Notes under the pieces: generated by a model
What the model was told of the DNA's origin: nothing
Seen by the model: the letters and a program-made list of their open reading frames with translations, nothing else
The model's database searches: none
Shown here: one piece after another, positions 1 through 12,671 of the stretch
How the letters are laid out: each line of letters begins with the position of its first letter
Numbering within the stretch: position 1 is the stretch's first letter
Assembly (NCBI GenBank): GCA_036023115.1
Contig: JAYKKT010000080.1
Coordinates: forward strand, 7,205,501 to 7,269,500
Origin: Brasenia schreberi
Lineage: Eukaryota; Streptophyta; Magnoliopsida; Nymphaeales; Cabombaceae
DNA: 64,000 nt
Direction of reading: 5' to 3'
Program-made: the position numbers and the translations under genes

Positions 1-3000
1 AGGGCATGACCTCGGCCTGCAGGAAGAAAAGATTTACATCAAGAAAAACAAACAGTAAACTGAAATAAGGTAACTCACTCTCAAGTGGTATATTCACAGG
101 CCCGATTACCTTTGGCTCGAAATACACAGTATGGAGTGATTCAATCAGAGGATCATCGAACAGAGTCACACATCGATCTTGACTAAACCCAATAAGAGGT
201 ATATTATGCTCCAATGAATACAAAAAGGCCTGCAAAATAGTTGTGGAAATTAAAGAACAGGTTTAGCATGTGATAATATAAATAAAGTGCATAGAACATT
301 TCTGTGCAGAAAAAATAAGATCAGACACAGAAGTACAGTTTCTTGAGAACAAAACATCAAGGATATGGCCCACATATTCATGAATTCATTCTGTAACTAA
401 GATCTCTGAGATCGTCTATGGAGGACAATATTGATTTCTAAGCAAGTGATGATGAGGAATGTAGGACATAAGATGGAGCAATGTGTAAACTTTGGCCTAA
501 CACTAACGATTTGCAGTCAGAGATGAGTTCTAAAAGACTAAACCCCACATTTGGTGAATTGAGGAACTTGTAATTCAGGGATTTGTCAAATTCGGTAATT
601 ATTGGAACTCGTCGCTGAATCCTTGCATTAATAGCAGAAAATGCAGTTTGGTGGTGAGAAGTGAATGGAGTTGCATAGGAAAACTTTCCTCCATTAAAGG
701 CATGGATTCAGGCTCCCAGATCTACACGCATAAACATGTAATTTTTCAAATATGCCTTTCCAAAAAGGGGATGGAATCAATAATGTGGTTTTCGCAGTGA
801 TTCCCACTCAAACTCAGCTCCCAGATGGAATAACTCCTAAACCCACAGAGGAATAGAATTGTCACACTGACAGTGATACGCAGACAAGCATATGGAACAG
901 TTTCTGCCCAGTAAGAAACTACAAGTTCAACTGCTAATTGGTGATTGAAACATTTCAGAATGGTTTCAATGGGAGAACAAATTTGTTATGTGTCACCGTA
1001 TCCCTTTTTTGATGAGTGTGCCCGTGTATGACTACATATATTAATATTCAAGGATTTTATAGAATTTGAGAATCCTAGAAAGGCATACTCATTGTTAACC
1101 ATCTGATACAACTGACAGCCTCAAAGACCTCAAGTATGAACACTTATTATGCGTAAAATAATATTGATAAGAAACAGATAAAATTGTCTCATAAAATTTT
1201 TCCTTTATTTAGCATTTAGCAAGATCCACATGGTTCACATTCCACCAAAAACCATTTCTCTTATCATAAATTGTATATTTTCTATTTCTCCTGGTTTAGA
1301 TAAAAAAGCTACAATAAAATAAATAAATAAAAGTCAAGATTAATTTTAGTCTACAATTTTACCTCTCTGCAAACATCTGGATCCAGATTTCTTCTATAAA
1401 TTTCACGACCTTGTATTCCATAAACTAGCAAACCCTACATTTATCATGAAGAACAAAAAAGTGAAATATCTTTCTTCTTTCAGAAAAATATAAAATCAAT
1501 GTGAAGAACAGTATACGAACAGTCTTAATGGTGAATTAAGGTAACTACCATTTGCATGGAAGTGTTGATGCCTCATGCATTGAACCAGTACAAGATCAAG
1601 CCACTCGTCTACGCATAGATGTCATACACAAAACTTTAGGGTGTAGGTGCAGAGCAAGCCAAGATTTTAACTAGAAGTTAGGGCTCAAACTAGTAAAACT
1701 GTTTAGATTTTCAAATTCGGCAGATAACTTCAGCAGTTAAGCTTGAATCTTCTTTAAAATGGTTAAATTCTTATTGGTCAATCTTTTTTACGCTTGAATA
1801 ATTTTACCTTGATGTCAACATTATAGTCATAATTTTTTTCCATTGCATTGAATCATACAAGAAGAAATCCCAATTAATGGGTGAGATAATGTGAACAAAT
1901 GAACTTGAACAAGTCAAGCTTGGCTTGTGTGATCATAATTTTGATTATGCAATCCAAAACCAAAACACAAAGTCCCTTCACATGCTAAGTGGGGTTTGCT
2001 CTATGTTATCAAAAAACTCTATGTACCTGACCTCCTAAGTGCTTAAACTCTGCTGAAGAGGTCCCCACCGTATGTGGGATCAGCTTTGTGTCAACAAATG
2101 CTAACCAATGGTTATGTAGTCTATGTAGTATAATAGCACTAAAATTATATATAAGAAAGATAATTAAGTGAGAAAATTTTAAAAATGATGTGTAAAATAC
2201 ACATTTATTGTATATAAACAAATCAAGGCAATGACTGAAATACATGCAATACAAAAAGAGGAAAAAAGGATCAAAAGAAAGAGGAAGAATGAAATCAAGA
2301 TAAAGAAAAAGGAAAGGAAGAATAAAGAAAAAGAAAATTGAGGAGGAAAAAGATAAGGAAAAGTTACCTATGTTGTCAAATGCATGCATATACACATATG
2401 AACCTGCATCACTTTGAGTATTGAGAGCAGACCCAACACATCTAAGTGGACTATTTAGGTAAGTTATAAGGTTAAAAAGATAATGTGACATATATTCCAT
2501 AAATAGAATGTGGCATATGTGCTGGGTCCGATAGCCATGTTATGCGGCCCTAGGGAGGTTATACACTTCCCTTTCCTGTGTCTTTTTCATCATCCTCTCT
2601 CTCTAACAATATCCACTCTTTTTTCTTTTTATTTCTATATCCTTTTCCTGCTTTCTTAGAATTTCATATATTGCGACAAGTTTTAAGCTTGTAATGCTGC
2701 ACTCTATTTAATTAATATAAGATACGTTCATACATTTAAGTTTTATACAATATTTAGAATTACTATATTAGAAGATGACTTAAGTTTCATAAGAATGTTA
2801 CATATGTTTACCATTTTCTCTTTCAAATTGATTTTTATTCATGAAATGCATTGAATTGATACATACTGCTTTTCAGAATTAGTTGTTAATTGCTATGCAT
2901 TTTTTAGTTTATAATTTTAGTGTATCGCAACATCCACATCACTGGAGGTTAGTCAGCCTATAGGGACGACTATAAATGACAACACCATTAGAAACATATA

Positions 3001-6000
3001 AAGTGTCAAATTTGAGAAGCAACACATAGCGCACAAGGAAAAAGTGAGAGAAGAAGAATGGAAAGGAGGGAGAGGAGCAGGACGTGGAAGAAGAAAAAGA
3101 GTAACATGGGAAAATAAGAAAATAAGAGAAAATGAAGAAAGAGACAGTATGAAGACTTAAGACTCTCCACATGGGTAAAAAACTATTCATAGTACACTCA
3201 AGATTCCACTTTTAGGTTATTTAGCTGGCTACTTGCGTAACATGAAGTGGTAAAACATCTTAAATGCCCACCTTTACATGCTCCATGTTGGTTCGGCTGC
3301 TGGCACTAGGCTGGTTAAGCAAGCACTTAAGCATGCTTTTTGATAGTTTTTTTTAACACTCTTAAGACCCTTCTTGGACACTTTTGGAATGTCCGTATAG
3401 ACAAGAACAAGACAACCTCTAAATCATAAGAATCAAATTCATATCCAAAACTTAAAATTTCAACAAACCTAAGAAGATTGGCACAGGAAGTATGGCAATG
3501 ATGTTCAAGGAATCTCTGAAAACACGTTTATTTAAAAGAGGCCAAAAGGTGATTGAAAAGAATTCTTAAATACTTAAAGCATAAGCATGCAAATATAAGG
3601 TAGAAGAAGGTCAGAGGTAAAGAGGCCTGTTTCGCAAGGTTGCCTCTACCCTACAGTAAGGCTACCACTACTAGAAGGTAACCGGTAGCCTTATCGTAAG
3701 GTAAGGAGGCTTGTTTCGCAACACCATGGTGACTACTATTAATAGAAATATAGCAGTGGAGGATTGTTTCGGAAGGCTCCACTTTCTACCTTAGAGTAGC
3801 TAAGGTAAGGAGGCTTCTTTCGCAAGGCTATCTCTACCTATAGAATCTTTCTGAGACTGTAACACAAGAAGCTAAGAAATAAGCACTGCCAGTGGAAAAT
3901 GGAACCTGCAAGAAAACACCTGGCGAGAATTCAGAAGCAACTCCATTCTTCCCTGCTAAATCTACAGTTTTGAGAGCACTTATAACTGCAGGTCGAGTCT
4001 GTCAAGAAATCACAAAACAAAGTGAACAGAACTTGTAAAAGATTTGCTGTTGTACTTCGCAACACATGATTGTCACGATGAGAAGTTTGTTATACAGAAC
4101 CACAAATTTGCTGACAACATTGAGAATTACAACCAATAGAACAACCCAGAGACATAAGAAAAAGAAATTGTGAGAACTAACCTTTCCAGTGGCAATCACT
4201 ACCTTTACACCCCTAGAAGTTGCCTCCCTCAAAGCCTCAGCATTTCTTTGAGTAATTTGACTTTTGCTATTAAGCAATGTTCCTACAGAAAGCAAAAAAT
4301 ATGAATTCAGCACTGAAACAATGCTAATACATGAGCATACGCAATCTGAGCTTACCATCCATGTCACAGAAAATGTACTTGAACTTGGGCTTGTAAAAAC
4401 GAAGGCTGCGTTCTTTTTTCACCTCCTTCACAATTTTACCTGCACAGGTTCTCAAACTGCAAATTCACTTGGAACTGCACATGTCTATCTTGCTTAATGC
4501 CAAAAGGTCAAGATTGAATTTGACATAGAGGAAAAGTTAATGGCAATACTCTCTGAATTATCCACTGGCCGGTTTTCATCTGCTATTGCATTATAAGCAC
4601 TACTAATCAGACCTTTCCCCTTCCAGCCAAGGCTCTTCAAAACAACCTCTTCCTCCTTTTCCATTTCAGCTTCAGCCTCATCACTTATTTCATGATCAAA
4701 TCCTAACAGATGCAGCAAACCATGGACCTGCACATGTTCCATGATGGTTATAATTATGCAAGATCAAGAACATAAAATCCAGCAAGGTCAAGACGAGCCA
4801 TTGTCCAGTCGATTTAAAGTAATTCACAAGCAGCTCAGCTGTCTTGTACCACTAATCCTATTGCTGTAGGGTTTAGTTTCTGACCATGCACGACAAAGTT
4901 GAGAAAGGCCTAAACTGCTTGCCCTTGAAGACAAGTTCTAGCGTTTAGATGCTAACAGAAACCTACTATGTTAATTATAGCAAATAAGTTGGTAAATAAG
5001 GAAACAAATAAGTATGGATAATTGTGTTGCATGTTGACATGGCAGAAACCCAGTAAAACAACTTACTGGTGCAGCCAATCCTGTGTTGAGAAGACCAACA
5101 CCATAACCCTAACTTCACCTTTCTCTGTATGTGTTTTGATCTTTTATCTGGTTTATCTTCTCTATTTGGAAAATGTCGTTGATCACATTATTTGATAACA
5201 AGTAACTCATATATGTAGCTGTTTTGGATTATTGCCAGACTTTCAGCATGGGTTTCTCAGCAATTCTTTCATACTAATTGGAATCTTAGTATCTGCATTT
5301 GTCATTCAACAAAATTCATGTGATAACAAGTTTGTCTGAGTTCAGTATGCATTATTAATCTTGAAAGAAGAGGTTGCATCTAGAATCTATCATGCAGCTA
5401 TTCCAAGAAGTGATCAAAGATCATGTTTTTCTTTTTCTTACTTCATGACTAACTGCATTCCTTGGCCTTTTATCATCAAAAGAAATAGAGGCAAAAGCAT
5501 CTATTGTTGTACTGTTATAAGCATTCATAATCATATGAAGATGTGATATTTTGACATAAAAGTAGGCTCTAGAAAGCAGTTCCTAATAAAAAAGGTATTA
5601 AAATTATAAATAGCTCAGTTGTTGCGCCTCAGAACGAACATCTTCTGGCATGAATCAGATGAGAACTCATGACTTTCACTTGCTCAGACACTCACAGCAT
5701 TGCCATATTTATAATTTCATTAAGCATAACAAACAAAATATAGTAACAAAAGATTCAGCACATCACAAGCATAATATAGCTTCATGGTGATATATCACAA
5801 ACCAAAATGTGCATGCATCAAGTGAATGGGAAGGAGACTAGGCCAACCAGTAATATGCGTATTTCATCAAGAAGTGAATGCCCTCTTTCCTCGGCTTGCC
5901 TTGCAGCAGTCTCAACAGAAATCACAATGTCACCTAACATAAGCTGCAGAAATATATCAGCTAAGAAATTAGCGTTACCACCATTCAATAATTTACCCAT

Positions 6001-8437
6001 TCTTAGATTACAACATTCAACAGAAAATTACAAAGTAAAAACTTTTAAGTGTGTCAAGTGTTCTTACAATAGGTAGATCAATTCCAGGAATATGCTGTGA
6101 CATCGAGAGCACATCAGTGGCATGGTCCTCATCTCTCCAATCTTTATTGAGTTTCTGAATAAAATCATCATTACACAGCATTACGGACAACTCAACCTTG
6201 TCAAACTTGCCAACATCATCTACGGCTCTGTCCCTTGTTTTATAATCTGAATCCTTCAGTCCATCAAACACTATCTTCATTGCCATAGGAGCATTAAGTC
6301 GAAGAATTTCTGCTATGTTCTGAAATGTGAATTCAGTAAAAAAAGTCCTTCACCAATAAGTAATAGGGAACAAAAGTATTCTACTCCAAGAAACAAAAGT
6401 TCAAAATCAGTGAGTATTTATGAATGAAACAGAATCCAAATTCAAATTCATTGTAATTGAAGAACCCTTTTTTTGCTGACAATTGACAGAAGTACAGATA
6501 GTAGTTTATTTTCTACAAACAAATTGGGAACAAAGAGTTTATTCCATTCCCTAATCAAGTTTTGAATGGAAAGTCTAGTCTTGTATATATTTTGTCATGT
6601 GATTTGTAAATCTGATCCAATAAACATTACTTTTCAAGTCCATGTATGTAATGTTAAGCATCAAAAGAGTAAATTGGTGGAACCTCAATAACTAATGGCT
6701 CAATTACAAGCCATTTGAAACTGATGCTTAAACTTTTGAAATTTATTAGCCTGAGAATAAGCTATTTTATCAAGTCATCCAACTTGCCATTTGCAACTTT
6801 TCCTTGGGAGATTTTGTACCATTTCACACAAAAACCTAGCAAAGACAAATATCAACTAAAAGGGATGCATTTTCATGCAGCCACAACATGATCTATTTCC
6901 AACCACATGGCACATGGTCTCCACCAATATAAGTTTAATTGAGTCAATGTTCACTGAAGGCCTATGCTTAACATTTGGATTGTTCCTTTCACGGATTTTA
7001 GTCATAGTTGCTGGTTTCACCGTCAGATAAGTGGCAAGGCAGTAAGTACTTACAAGCTGAAAATAACATCTTAATATATCACACCACTTTCAATCATTCT
7101 CTTTTTGTTTTTGAGAGGATACTTAAGCTTTCATCTCCAAGGAAGACAAAAGGTAACCAAGTATTGGTAACAAATATGTAAAATAAAAGTTTCAACAATT
7201 GTTATCGTGTGTTAAACAATGCCATGATGATATGGCAATGATTTCATCATATTCATTAGGCATTTGCTTTTAGAATTTAAACATGATATTCTACTTTTCC
7301 GTTTTTGGTATTTTTACCACTTTGTACTTTCAAGTCAATATTTCTAGAATATGCTACCCAATCTTGGACTATTAGAATACTAACATTGAAGAAACATGAA
7401 CTTGTTCACGTGATTATACACAAACATAATCTATTCCAGAATCGAGCATCCCTTTAACGAGGAAACTTGGGCCACACAATCAGCGACATTGGGACCTCTA
7501 TACGCACTTGTACACATATGATTCACTTGATTTAAATAAAAAACACCAAACCGCTCCAAAACAAGCATAGGTAGTAAGGACATGCACACAGAGCCAAGCA
7601 TCAAACAGCATCATCCATGCAATACGTTGTGAAAGAATCCGGGCCTAGTGCTTGAACCAGCGGCTCGGAAAATTTTCGTTTTAAAATGGCATAAAAGTTC
7701 AAATTGTAACCAAACCGACCCTCAAAACAACATCATTCTTCCAAAACACGATAGACACAATCCTACCCTAGCATCATAATTAAAGACAAAACTCAGATTA
7801 ACTGGCATGAAACCTCAAACTACAACCAAACCTAATCTCCAATTGTCAAAGGAAATGATTCTCTACAAAAAAAAACTATCTTGTCATAACTGGCACGAAC
7901 TAAAAACTAACTATCTCTAACTCCCTCACTGCAGGTGGGGAGTTCGATTTACCCGGGGTGCATGTTTGTGTGAGTGTATTAGGCTTCGCCCTCCTTTTGT
8001 AACCAAAGAAAAAGAAAAAAAATTCTAACCAAATCCAAACTCCAATCAGCAAATGGAAATGAAAGGTGGCATTGGAAAAAGAACAATGGGATTTCAATTA
8101 CCAGAACTTCGGGGTCGTCGGGCAACTCTTCCTCCAGGCAGATCTTCACGTCGAGCTCCAACTGCCTCTCTTTGGCCATGTTCTTCCTCGCGAGCGGCCT
8201 TCTCCGTGTCTTCCGGAAGCCTCGGACAGAGGAAACGGGCCAACCGGGAGACAGCATCCTGAGAAAAGACGGCGGCGAGTTCCGGCAGGTGAAAAACGTC
8301 CGGAAACGAACGGACTCCGGCGAGAGGGAAGAGGACTCCCCAAATGAGGCGGAGCTCAGGCGATCGAGCAGCCGGAGGCTAGCGTTCGGCAACCTAGCAG
8401 CCATAGGGAGAGCTCTCGCGATGGCCACTCGAGCCAT
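1..8437 (-). CDS. YBEY: Chloroplast YbeY endoribonuclease fused to a Cof-type HAD hydrolase (3' end beyond window)
   Basis: Ten GT-AG exons give 449 residues: 8102-8437, 6068-6319, 5848-5943, 4550-4727, 4356-4439, 4182-4282, 3906-3998, 1363-1434, 110-229 and 1-16 (cut by the window edge). All phases join without a stop. The order is an Arg/Ser-rich transit-like N-terminus (about 1-80), a YbeY domain (about 95-275) with the zinc-binding HGLLHLLGFDH set (H230, H234, H240), and a HAD domain opening with DMDGTLLNSKSQ (D313, D315). Bacterial YbeY is a single-strand endoribonuclease for rRNA maturation; the Arabidopsis protein of this architecture (At2g25870) works in chloroplast rRNA processing. 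The HAD half has no settled substrate. The start at 8437 is the first Met of an open exon and precedes the transit-like stretch. The exon 4/5 junction (4550/4439) is the least certain: its donor is weak, but it is the one that keeps phase. Key residues are present, so the gene looks functional. Confidence 0.93.
1435..3905. other. 2.47-kb intron of the YbeY gene
   Basis: Intron between the exons coding ...SPGVFLQ and GLLVYGIQ. It is AT-rich. Open frames at 2009-2500 and 2939-3190 (minus) have low-complexity composition and no recognisable domain, so they are not called as genes. A block with repeated short hairpins lies at 3600-3840 (separate entry). Nothing else identifiable. Confidence 0.6.
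3600..3845. repeat. Cluster of short inverted repeats sharing a TTTCGCAAGG loop motif
   Basis: Inside the large intron. The motif TTTCGCAA or TTTCGGAA occurs four times (near 3630, 3713, 3767 and 3818). Three copies sit between pairing GGTAAAGAGGC/GCCTCTACC-like arms: 3616-3650, 3756-3783 (AGTGGAG/CTCCACT) and about 3803-3839. A further perfect inverted pair, TAAGGCTACC/GGTAGCCTTA, lies at 3657-3693, and ACCTTAG/CTAAGGT lies near 3790-3805. This looks like the subterminal repeat region of a small foldback or MITE-like transposon. No clear outer termini or target-site duplication were found. Confidence 0.5.
6320..8101. other. First intron of the YbeY gene (1.78 kb)
   Basis: AT-rich intron bounded by GTAATT at 8101 and ...TTTCAG ending at 6320. 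It carries a SINE-like copy near its 5' end (7905-8030) and no open frame with a recognisable domain. Confidence 0.6.
7905..8030 (+). repeat. tRNA-derived SINE-like copy
   Basis: Contains a degenerate Pol III box B (GTTCGATTT near 7930), then GGGGTGCATG, GGCTTCGCCCTCC and a short tail TTTTGTAACCAA with an A-rich end. The same order of blocks recurs on the minus strand at 52866-52990 and, more diverged, at 60514-60773, which is why it is called as a family member. The left end is not defined. Confidence 0.5.
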
Positions 8438-8620
8438 TGAAAAGCCGCCTGGTGTCTCGACCGAGAATCGGTGGACCTCCGGCCGAGCAAGCGAGCCAGA
8501 GAGAAAGAAAGGAGTGGCAAACCATCGGGCTTCTATCTTGGATGAATCAATTGGATTGGTTCGAACTCGGATATCTTACTGGCCCGAACCCATTTAGTAA
8601 CTAAATCAATAAATCCGATC
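8438..8620 (-). promoter_or_regulatory. Upstream region of the YbeY gene
   Basis: Immediately upstream of the ATG at 8437. No TATA box is visible. A GGGCC-type core lies at 8579-8587 (GGCCCGAAC on the plus strand), a motif common in TATA-less promoters of plant housekeeping and organelle-protein genes. Inference only. Confidence 0.25.
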
Positions 8621-10390
8621 GATCAAAGCCGGATTCAGATAGGCATTCAAGTTCCAACTCAAGTCTGAATTTCAAATCAAGTGGATAACTAGGAAGTACG
8701 TTACTTAACACATAACGGTGGAGAAGAGAGAAAGAGAGAGAACAACTTATGAGGAAGGCATAGGGCGGCAAAGCTGGTGGTGGTCGTTGGCAGAGAGAGG
8801 AGGAACAGGGCCACGCACTAGAGAGTGACTTATATTAAGTTTGGGTTAGATCGATTCAATGTATATTGGATCGACCCACCCAGTGAACTGCTATACCGTT
8901 ATAGCATACCACTATAACAATGTTCACGCCACTAATAACAGCCAGGTGGGTCGCCCGCTACGACTTGCACACTTTGGTCTTGTAAAACACTATAGTGGTC
9001 GCTATAGCTCTCTATTAACTACATAGCTACTGTGTTGATGTTTCCTTGTCCAATATTAACAACATTATGTAAGCCGGTTCTTGCTTCTTTTATTGCAGTT
9101 GCTGCTAAATAGATGGAGCGACATGACAGAGTTGTAAAAGTCTTATTAGAGTTCATTGGGGTTAAACTTAAGAGGGGTCAACTCTTATCAGTCTCATAGA
9201 AATAAAGACTAAAATGTCCCTCACTCATGACGCACAAACCAGAAAATGTGAACTAGCTACATGACCACAGATATCTAATTTCATGTTCTGGAGGGTGGTG
9301 TTGGGCTTGTTAAATGCACGATTGCCAATGTCAGAGGTGTTAAACGTACAGTTTAAGTTCCCTAGACAATTAGATCGCTGGCTTAAGCCTCCCATGAAAG
9401 CAATGAGACCACAGCTCCTTTTTCATAGAGCTTATGCTTCTATAAGGGGCATGAGCGTTTATGAGAGGCATATGACTCCACAGCTGTGCAAGCAAGATGC
9501 TTTCTTTGTTTCCTCCTGATGAATCAAAATACATTCTTAATGATATGGTTCCTATTAGGTTCTTCGGTGACCTCAGTCTTCCTCCTATTCAGCTATGCCA
9601 AGTTGCAAGCAGTCTGCAACAATTTCTGGTATTGATTGGGTTCATTGTGTGTCTGTGAGGGATCAATATGCAAAATAGTGATCTAACTGAAAATTTAAAA
9701 TGAAGTTTCATACCTCATAAGAAAATTGCCTAACATGACACCAATACATGAAAATTGACATATAAAAAAAGATGCCTTTTCTTTGGATACAAATATATTA
9801 ATCTTGATCTACATTTATTTATGATCCTTCTAGTAGAGGTTCTGAATCTTCTGATACTCTTCCTACAAAATCTATTTTCTCTGTGTGTTTGTGTAATGTG
9901 TGCAGGCATGTGTTTGTAATAGCATGTCTCACTTTTTACGAAGGTTGTGTCTTTTTGAACCGTTTGTGTGTACATACACGTGTTTGTGGATAAAGCAGAG
10001 GTATAACAATCACCTAGCATCGGATAAAGCAAAGGTGTATAACAATCACCTAGCATCAATAGCTTTCTAGGATCTTAAGTCGTCATCTGGTTTGTTGTAC
10101 CCCCACATGTATGCGTGTAATGTTGTATGCTGCTTCACTCATTGCAAAAATAAAGAACACTTACACTTGCAATATTTGTGTTCCATGGTCTTATTTTTTC
10201 CCTTGAAGAACTTCTTAATTATGAACAGTAATACATTCATTAATTTGTATCTTAGACTTCGTTTATGTAAGTAATTGCATGCATCAAAAATATTTTCAAA
10301 TACATTAAATCTATAATTACATGGTCGACATAAAAATTTTCCTACAATAAAGTTTTGAATTTAAGTAAAGAAAGGAACTTTCTATGACAC
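8621..10390. other. Intergenic DNA, no gene recognised
   Basis: No protein with a known domain. The plus-strand open frame 9283-9519 (78 codons) has ordinary composition but matches nothing I recognise. A direct tandem repeat lies at 9988-10057 (separate entry). The stretch 8880-9010 has several short CTATAGC/GCTATAG-like palindromes without a clear element boundary. Confidence 0.4.
9988..10057. repeat. Two-copy tandem repeat, 34/36 bp
   Basis: Units 9988-10021 and 10022-10057 both run from GGATAAAGCA to CACCTAGCATC. They differ by one substitution and a 2-bp GT insertion. A recent local duplication. Confidence 0.8.
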
Positions 10391-10478
10391 CATGTTTCGA
10401 GGAAATTATAGGGAGGTGATAGATATGCTGAACGAGGGTTCTTTGACTAATCTAAATAGGATAATTTTTATCGTGCAG

Positions 10479-10772
10479 ACGTGGAAGCTTTGGGAACAGA
10501 ATAACACTGAGAAAATAATAGATCCATCTATAATTGGAGCATGCGATACCATTGAGATACTAAGATGTATCCTTATTGGGCTCTTATGTGTTCCAGAGGA
10601 CACATCAAGAAGGCCAAAAATGTCTGAGATTCTTGTCATGCTAGAAAGTAGTGCAGTTCCTCTCCCAACGAATGCACCTCTTGCTCCTCCGACCTGGAAA
10701 ATGAAATCGGCCACAACAACTGAAGAAATCGAAGCAAAAATGACGGTCCACGAGTACAAAGACTACATCTGA
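10479..10772 (+). pseudogene. Orphan last exon of a cysteine-rich (DUF26-type) receptor-like kinase
   Basis: After a consensus acceptor (TTTTTATCGTGCAG, ending 10478) the frame reads TWKLWEQ, IDPSI, EILRCILIGLLCVPED and RRPKMSEILVMLES, the C-terminal subdomain XI of CRK/S-domain receptor kinases, and stops at 10770-10772. No exon coding the extracellular domains, the membrane segment or the catalytic kinase loop is visible upstream to 8600. The tail (to HEYKDYI) differs from the usual short CRK end. Best read as a gene fragment left by rearrangement or carried by a transposon. If expressed it could not be a kinase. Confidence 0.8.
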
Positions 10773-12300
10773 TGGCAACTATAGTGGCATCGCATTCTTC
10801 TTCGGAGGCCACTGGAGAAGGCACTTTGCTCCTCACTAATGCATCATTGACAGTATTTCCTTGATGAAAACCTGTGCAACACATTTCTTGTTTTTGTCTA
10901 CTATACCACTAACAAAACTTCTGAATGACTCTTTGTTTTGATGCGTATTTCCTCAGTCTAAAAGGTTCTGGTTTGTACTCACATTGTCCAAGTATGTGGA
11001 ACATGATTCGTGGTTTGACTATTTGGCAATATTAAGGAATTTTCAACTGTGTCATGATGAAGAAATGAAGATTTGATACAGCTCATAAGCTTTTGATTGT
11101 TGAATGCAACTTGTCGCCATCGTATTAGTTGCATCATAAAATCTCTTCAGATAAAAATAAACCATCTCAATACCATATCACAGGTCTTAATTCTTCATTG
11201 AAAGCAAACTTTGCGTATAGAGCGCGAAGCAAAAAGGAGGGAAGTGAAAGACTTGAGAGAGAAAGGCACTATAGCAAAATCACGCTATTTCATTTTTTTC
11301 AAAATCTATCTATATTGTATGTGTGATTTTATAGACACTAAAAATTGTTTGGCAAAGTTTGGCACCAAAGGGAGTCCAGCTGCTCCCATTTCTCTCTAGA
11401 GAGAGGACATCTTAACTTTATAATGCATCTTTGTGCATAATCTCGCACCAATATTTCTACCATTCAATTTTTTAACATCGACAGTAGAGATTTGAATCAC
11501 TTTACACTTAATCCACTCATGTGTATTAAATGAAAGTGCAAAAATATAATGGTACATTTATTTCTTCTACGATATATATAGAGCATCTCAAGTTCATAAT
11601 GCTCTTGATTGATGATAAAGAGAGGCATGTGTAAGCATCCCATTATCTTTTTAAAATATTTAAATTTTACCAAAAGAATCTTAAAACAATTAATTTTAAA
11701 ATATTGAGAATGATGCCTTATCCTTAAAATATAAGAGGTACACAAGACCAACAAGATATTGAGAGAAAACCACTATTAGTTGTTTTTGTTGAGGAGTCTT
11801 AATCTTCATGAAAGGGGTGCCAATTATGGAGAAAGAAGAGTAAAAGTTTTGAACTTCATTATTCTAGGACTATGTTGTTTCTTCACAATTTAGATATTAT
11901 GCATATTGAGAAAATTGTATGTGGCAATGCTCAATAGACTTTGCTTAATGAGACTAAAATATCAAAAGGTAGTTTTAATTTTTGAAAAGGTCTCAAAGAA
12001 ATGGGTATTAGGCAAGATCTTTGGCCAAATGAGATGAGAAGAATTAACCCATTTGTGTTTGTATCATCAAATGGAAACAAAAATGCACTCTTAGGGTTTT
12101 TGAAATGCCATTCTTCCATATGACAAATCTAGCAACACATCAAGGTTCTTTCGCTCTAGAATGATGAGTTATGATTGTTACATTCTTACAGAGCTACTTT
12201 TTCTATTTGTCATATGTCATGTTTCAGTGAGCAAAGAAGCCATAGTGATAATATAATTTTGTTCAAAAACCTCTATGAAAAATATTAAGTGTACTAGATG
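10773..12300. other. Intergenic DNA, no gene recognised
   Basis: AT-rich. Open frames at 11129-11326, 11497-11754 and 11931-12119 are short, and none shows a domain. The right part may be the 3' remnant of the adjacent gypsy element, but no LTR or polypurine tract was found. Confidence 0.4.
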
Positions 12301-12591
12301 TTAGCATCTTCTAGAATCAAAATTTGCTTTTTCTTTGTGTAAACCCCCATCGTGGAACTCATGCATTATAGTCCTAGCCTCATCAAGGTCTACACATCTC
12401 AATAAGATGCCGGTAAAACTATTTTTGTAAAGAATCCCTCCCAAAATCACATATCGGTTTGAAATTTTTTGAATAAAAGCCTTATCCTTAGAAGAAGCAA
12501 ATTCGAGAAATCCTCTATTTTCTAAAAAGTTTTTAATATCTTGAAACCAAGGTTTTTCAATGGGATTTTGGTCATTTTGGTAAATTTCCAA
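12301..12591 (-). pseudogene. Integrase N-terminus fragment (Tat-type gypsy)
   Basis: Reads ...YVILGGILYKNSFTGILLRC...EARTIMHEFHDG, the stretch leading into the zinc-binding HHCC domain of Ty3/gypsy integrases. It ends after HKEKANFDSRRC where the homology is broken. The catalytic core is absent. Confidence 0.7.
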
Positions 12592-12671
12592 ATCGTGGGT
12601 GGATGGAGTGGGTCAGTGCCAAATTTTTAAGGATCGAGTTCTCATAATGGGGTCGACTCTAAGAGATGACC

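Noticed and set aside
2009..2500. 163-codon open frame on the minus strand in a YbeY intron
   Set aside because: Phe/Leu/Ser-rich low-complexity product from an A-rich plus strand, no domain, and it lies between two firm exons of the same gene.
8053..8597. Several plus-strand frames over YbeY exon 1
   Set aside because: Shadows of the GC-rich first exon on the other strand; no domain.
8830..9010. Palindromic CTATAGC-type words as a possible transposon end
   Set aside because: No matching outer inverted repeats or target-site duplication could be found.
9283..9519. 78-codon plus-strand frame
   Set aside because: No recognised family, no neighbouring exon, not longer than chance for this region.
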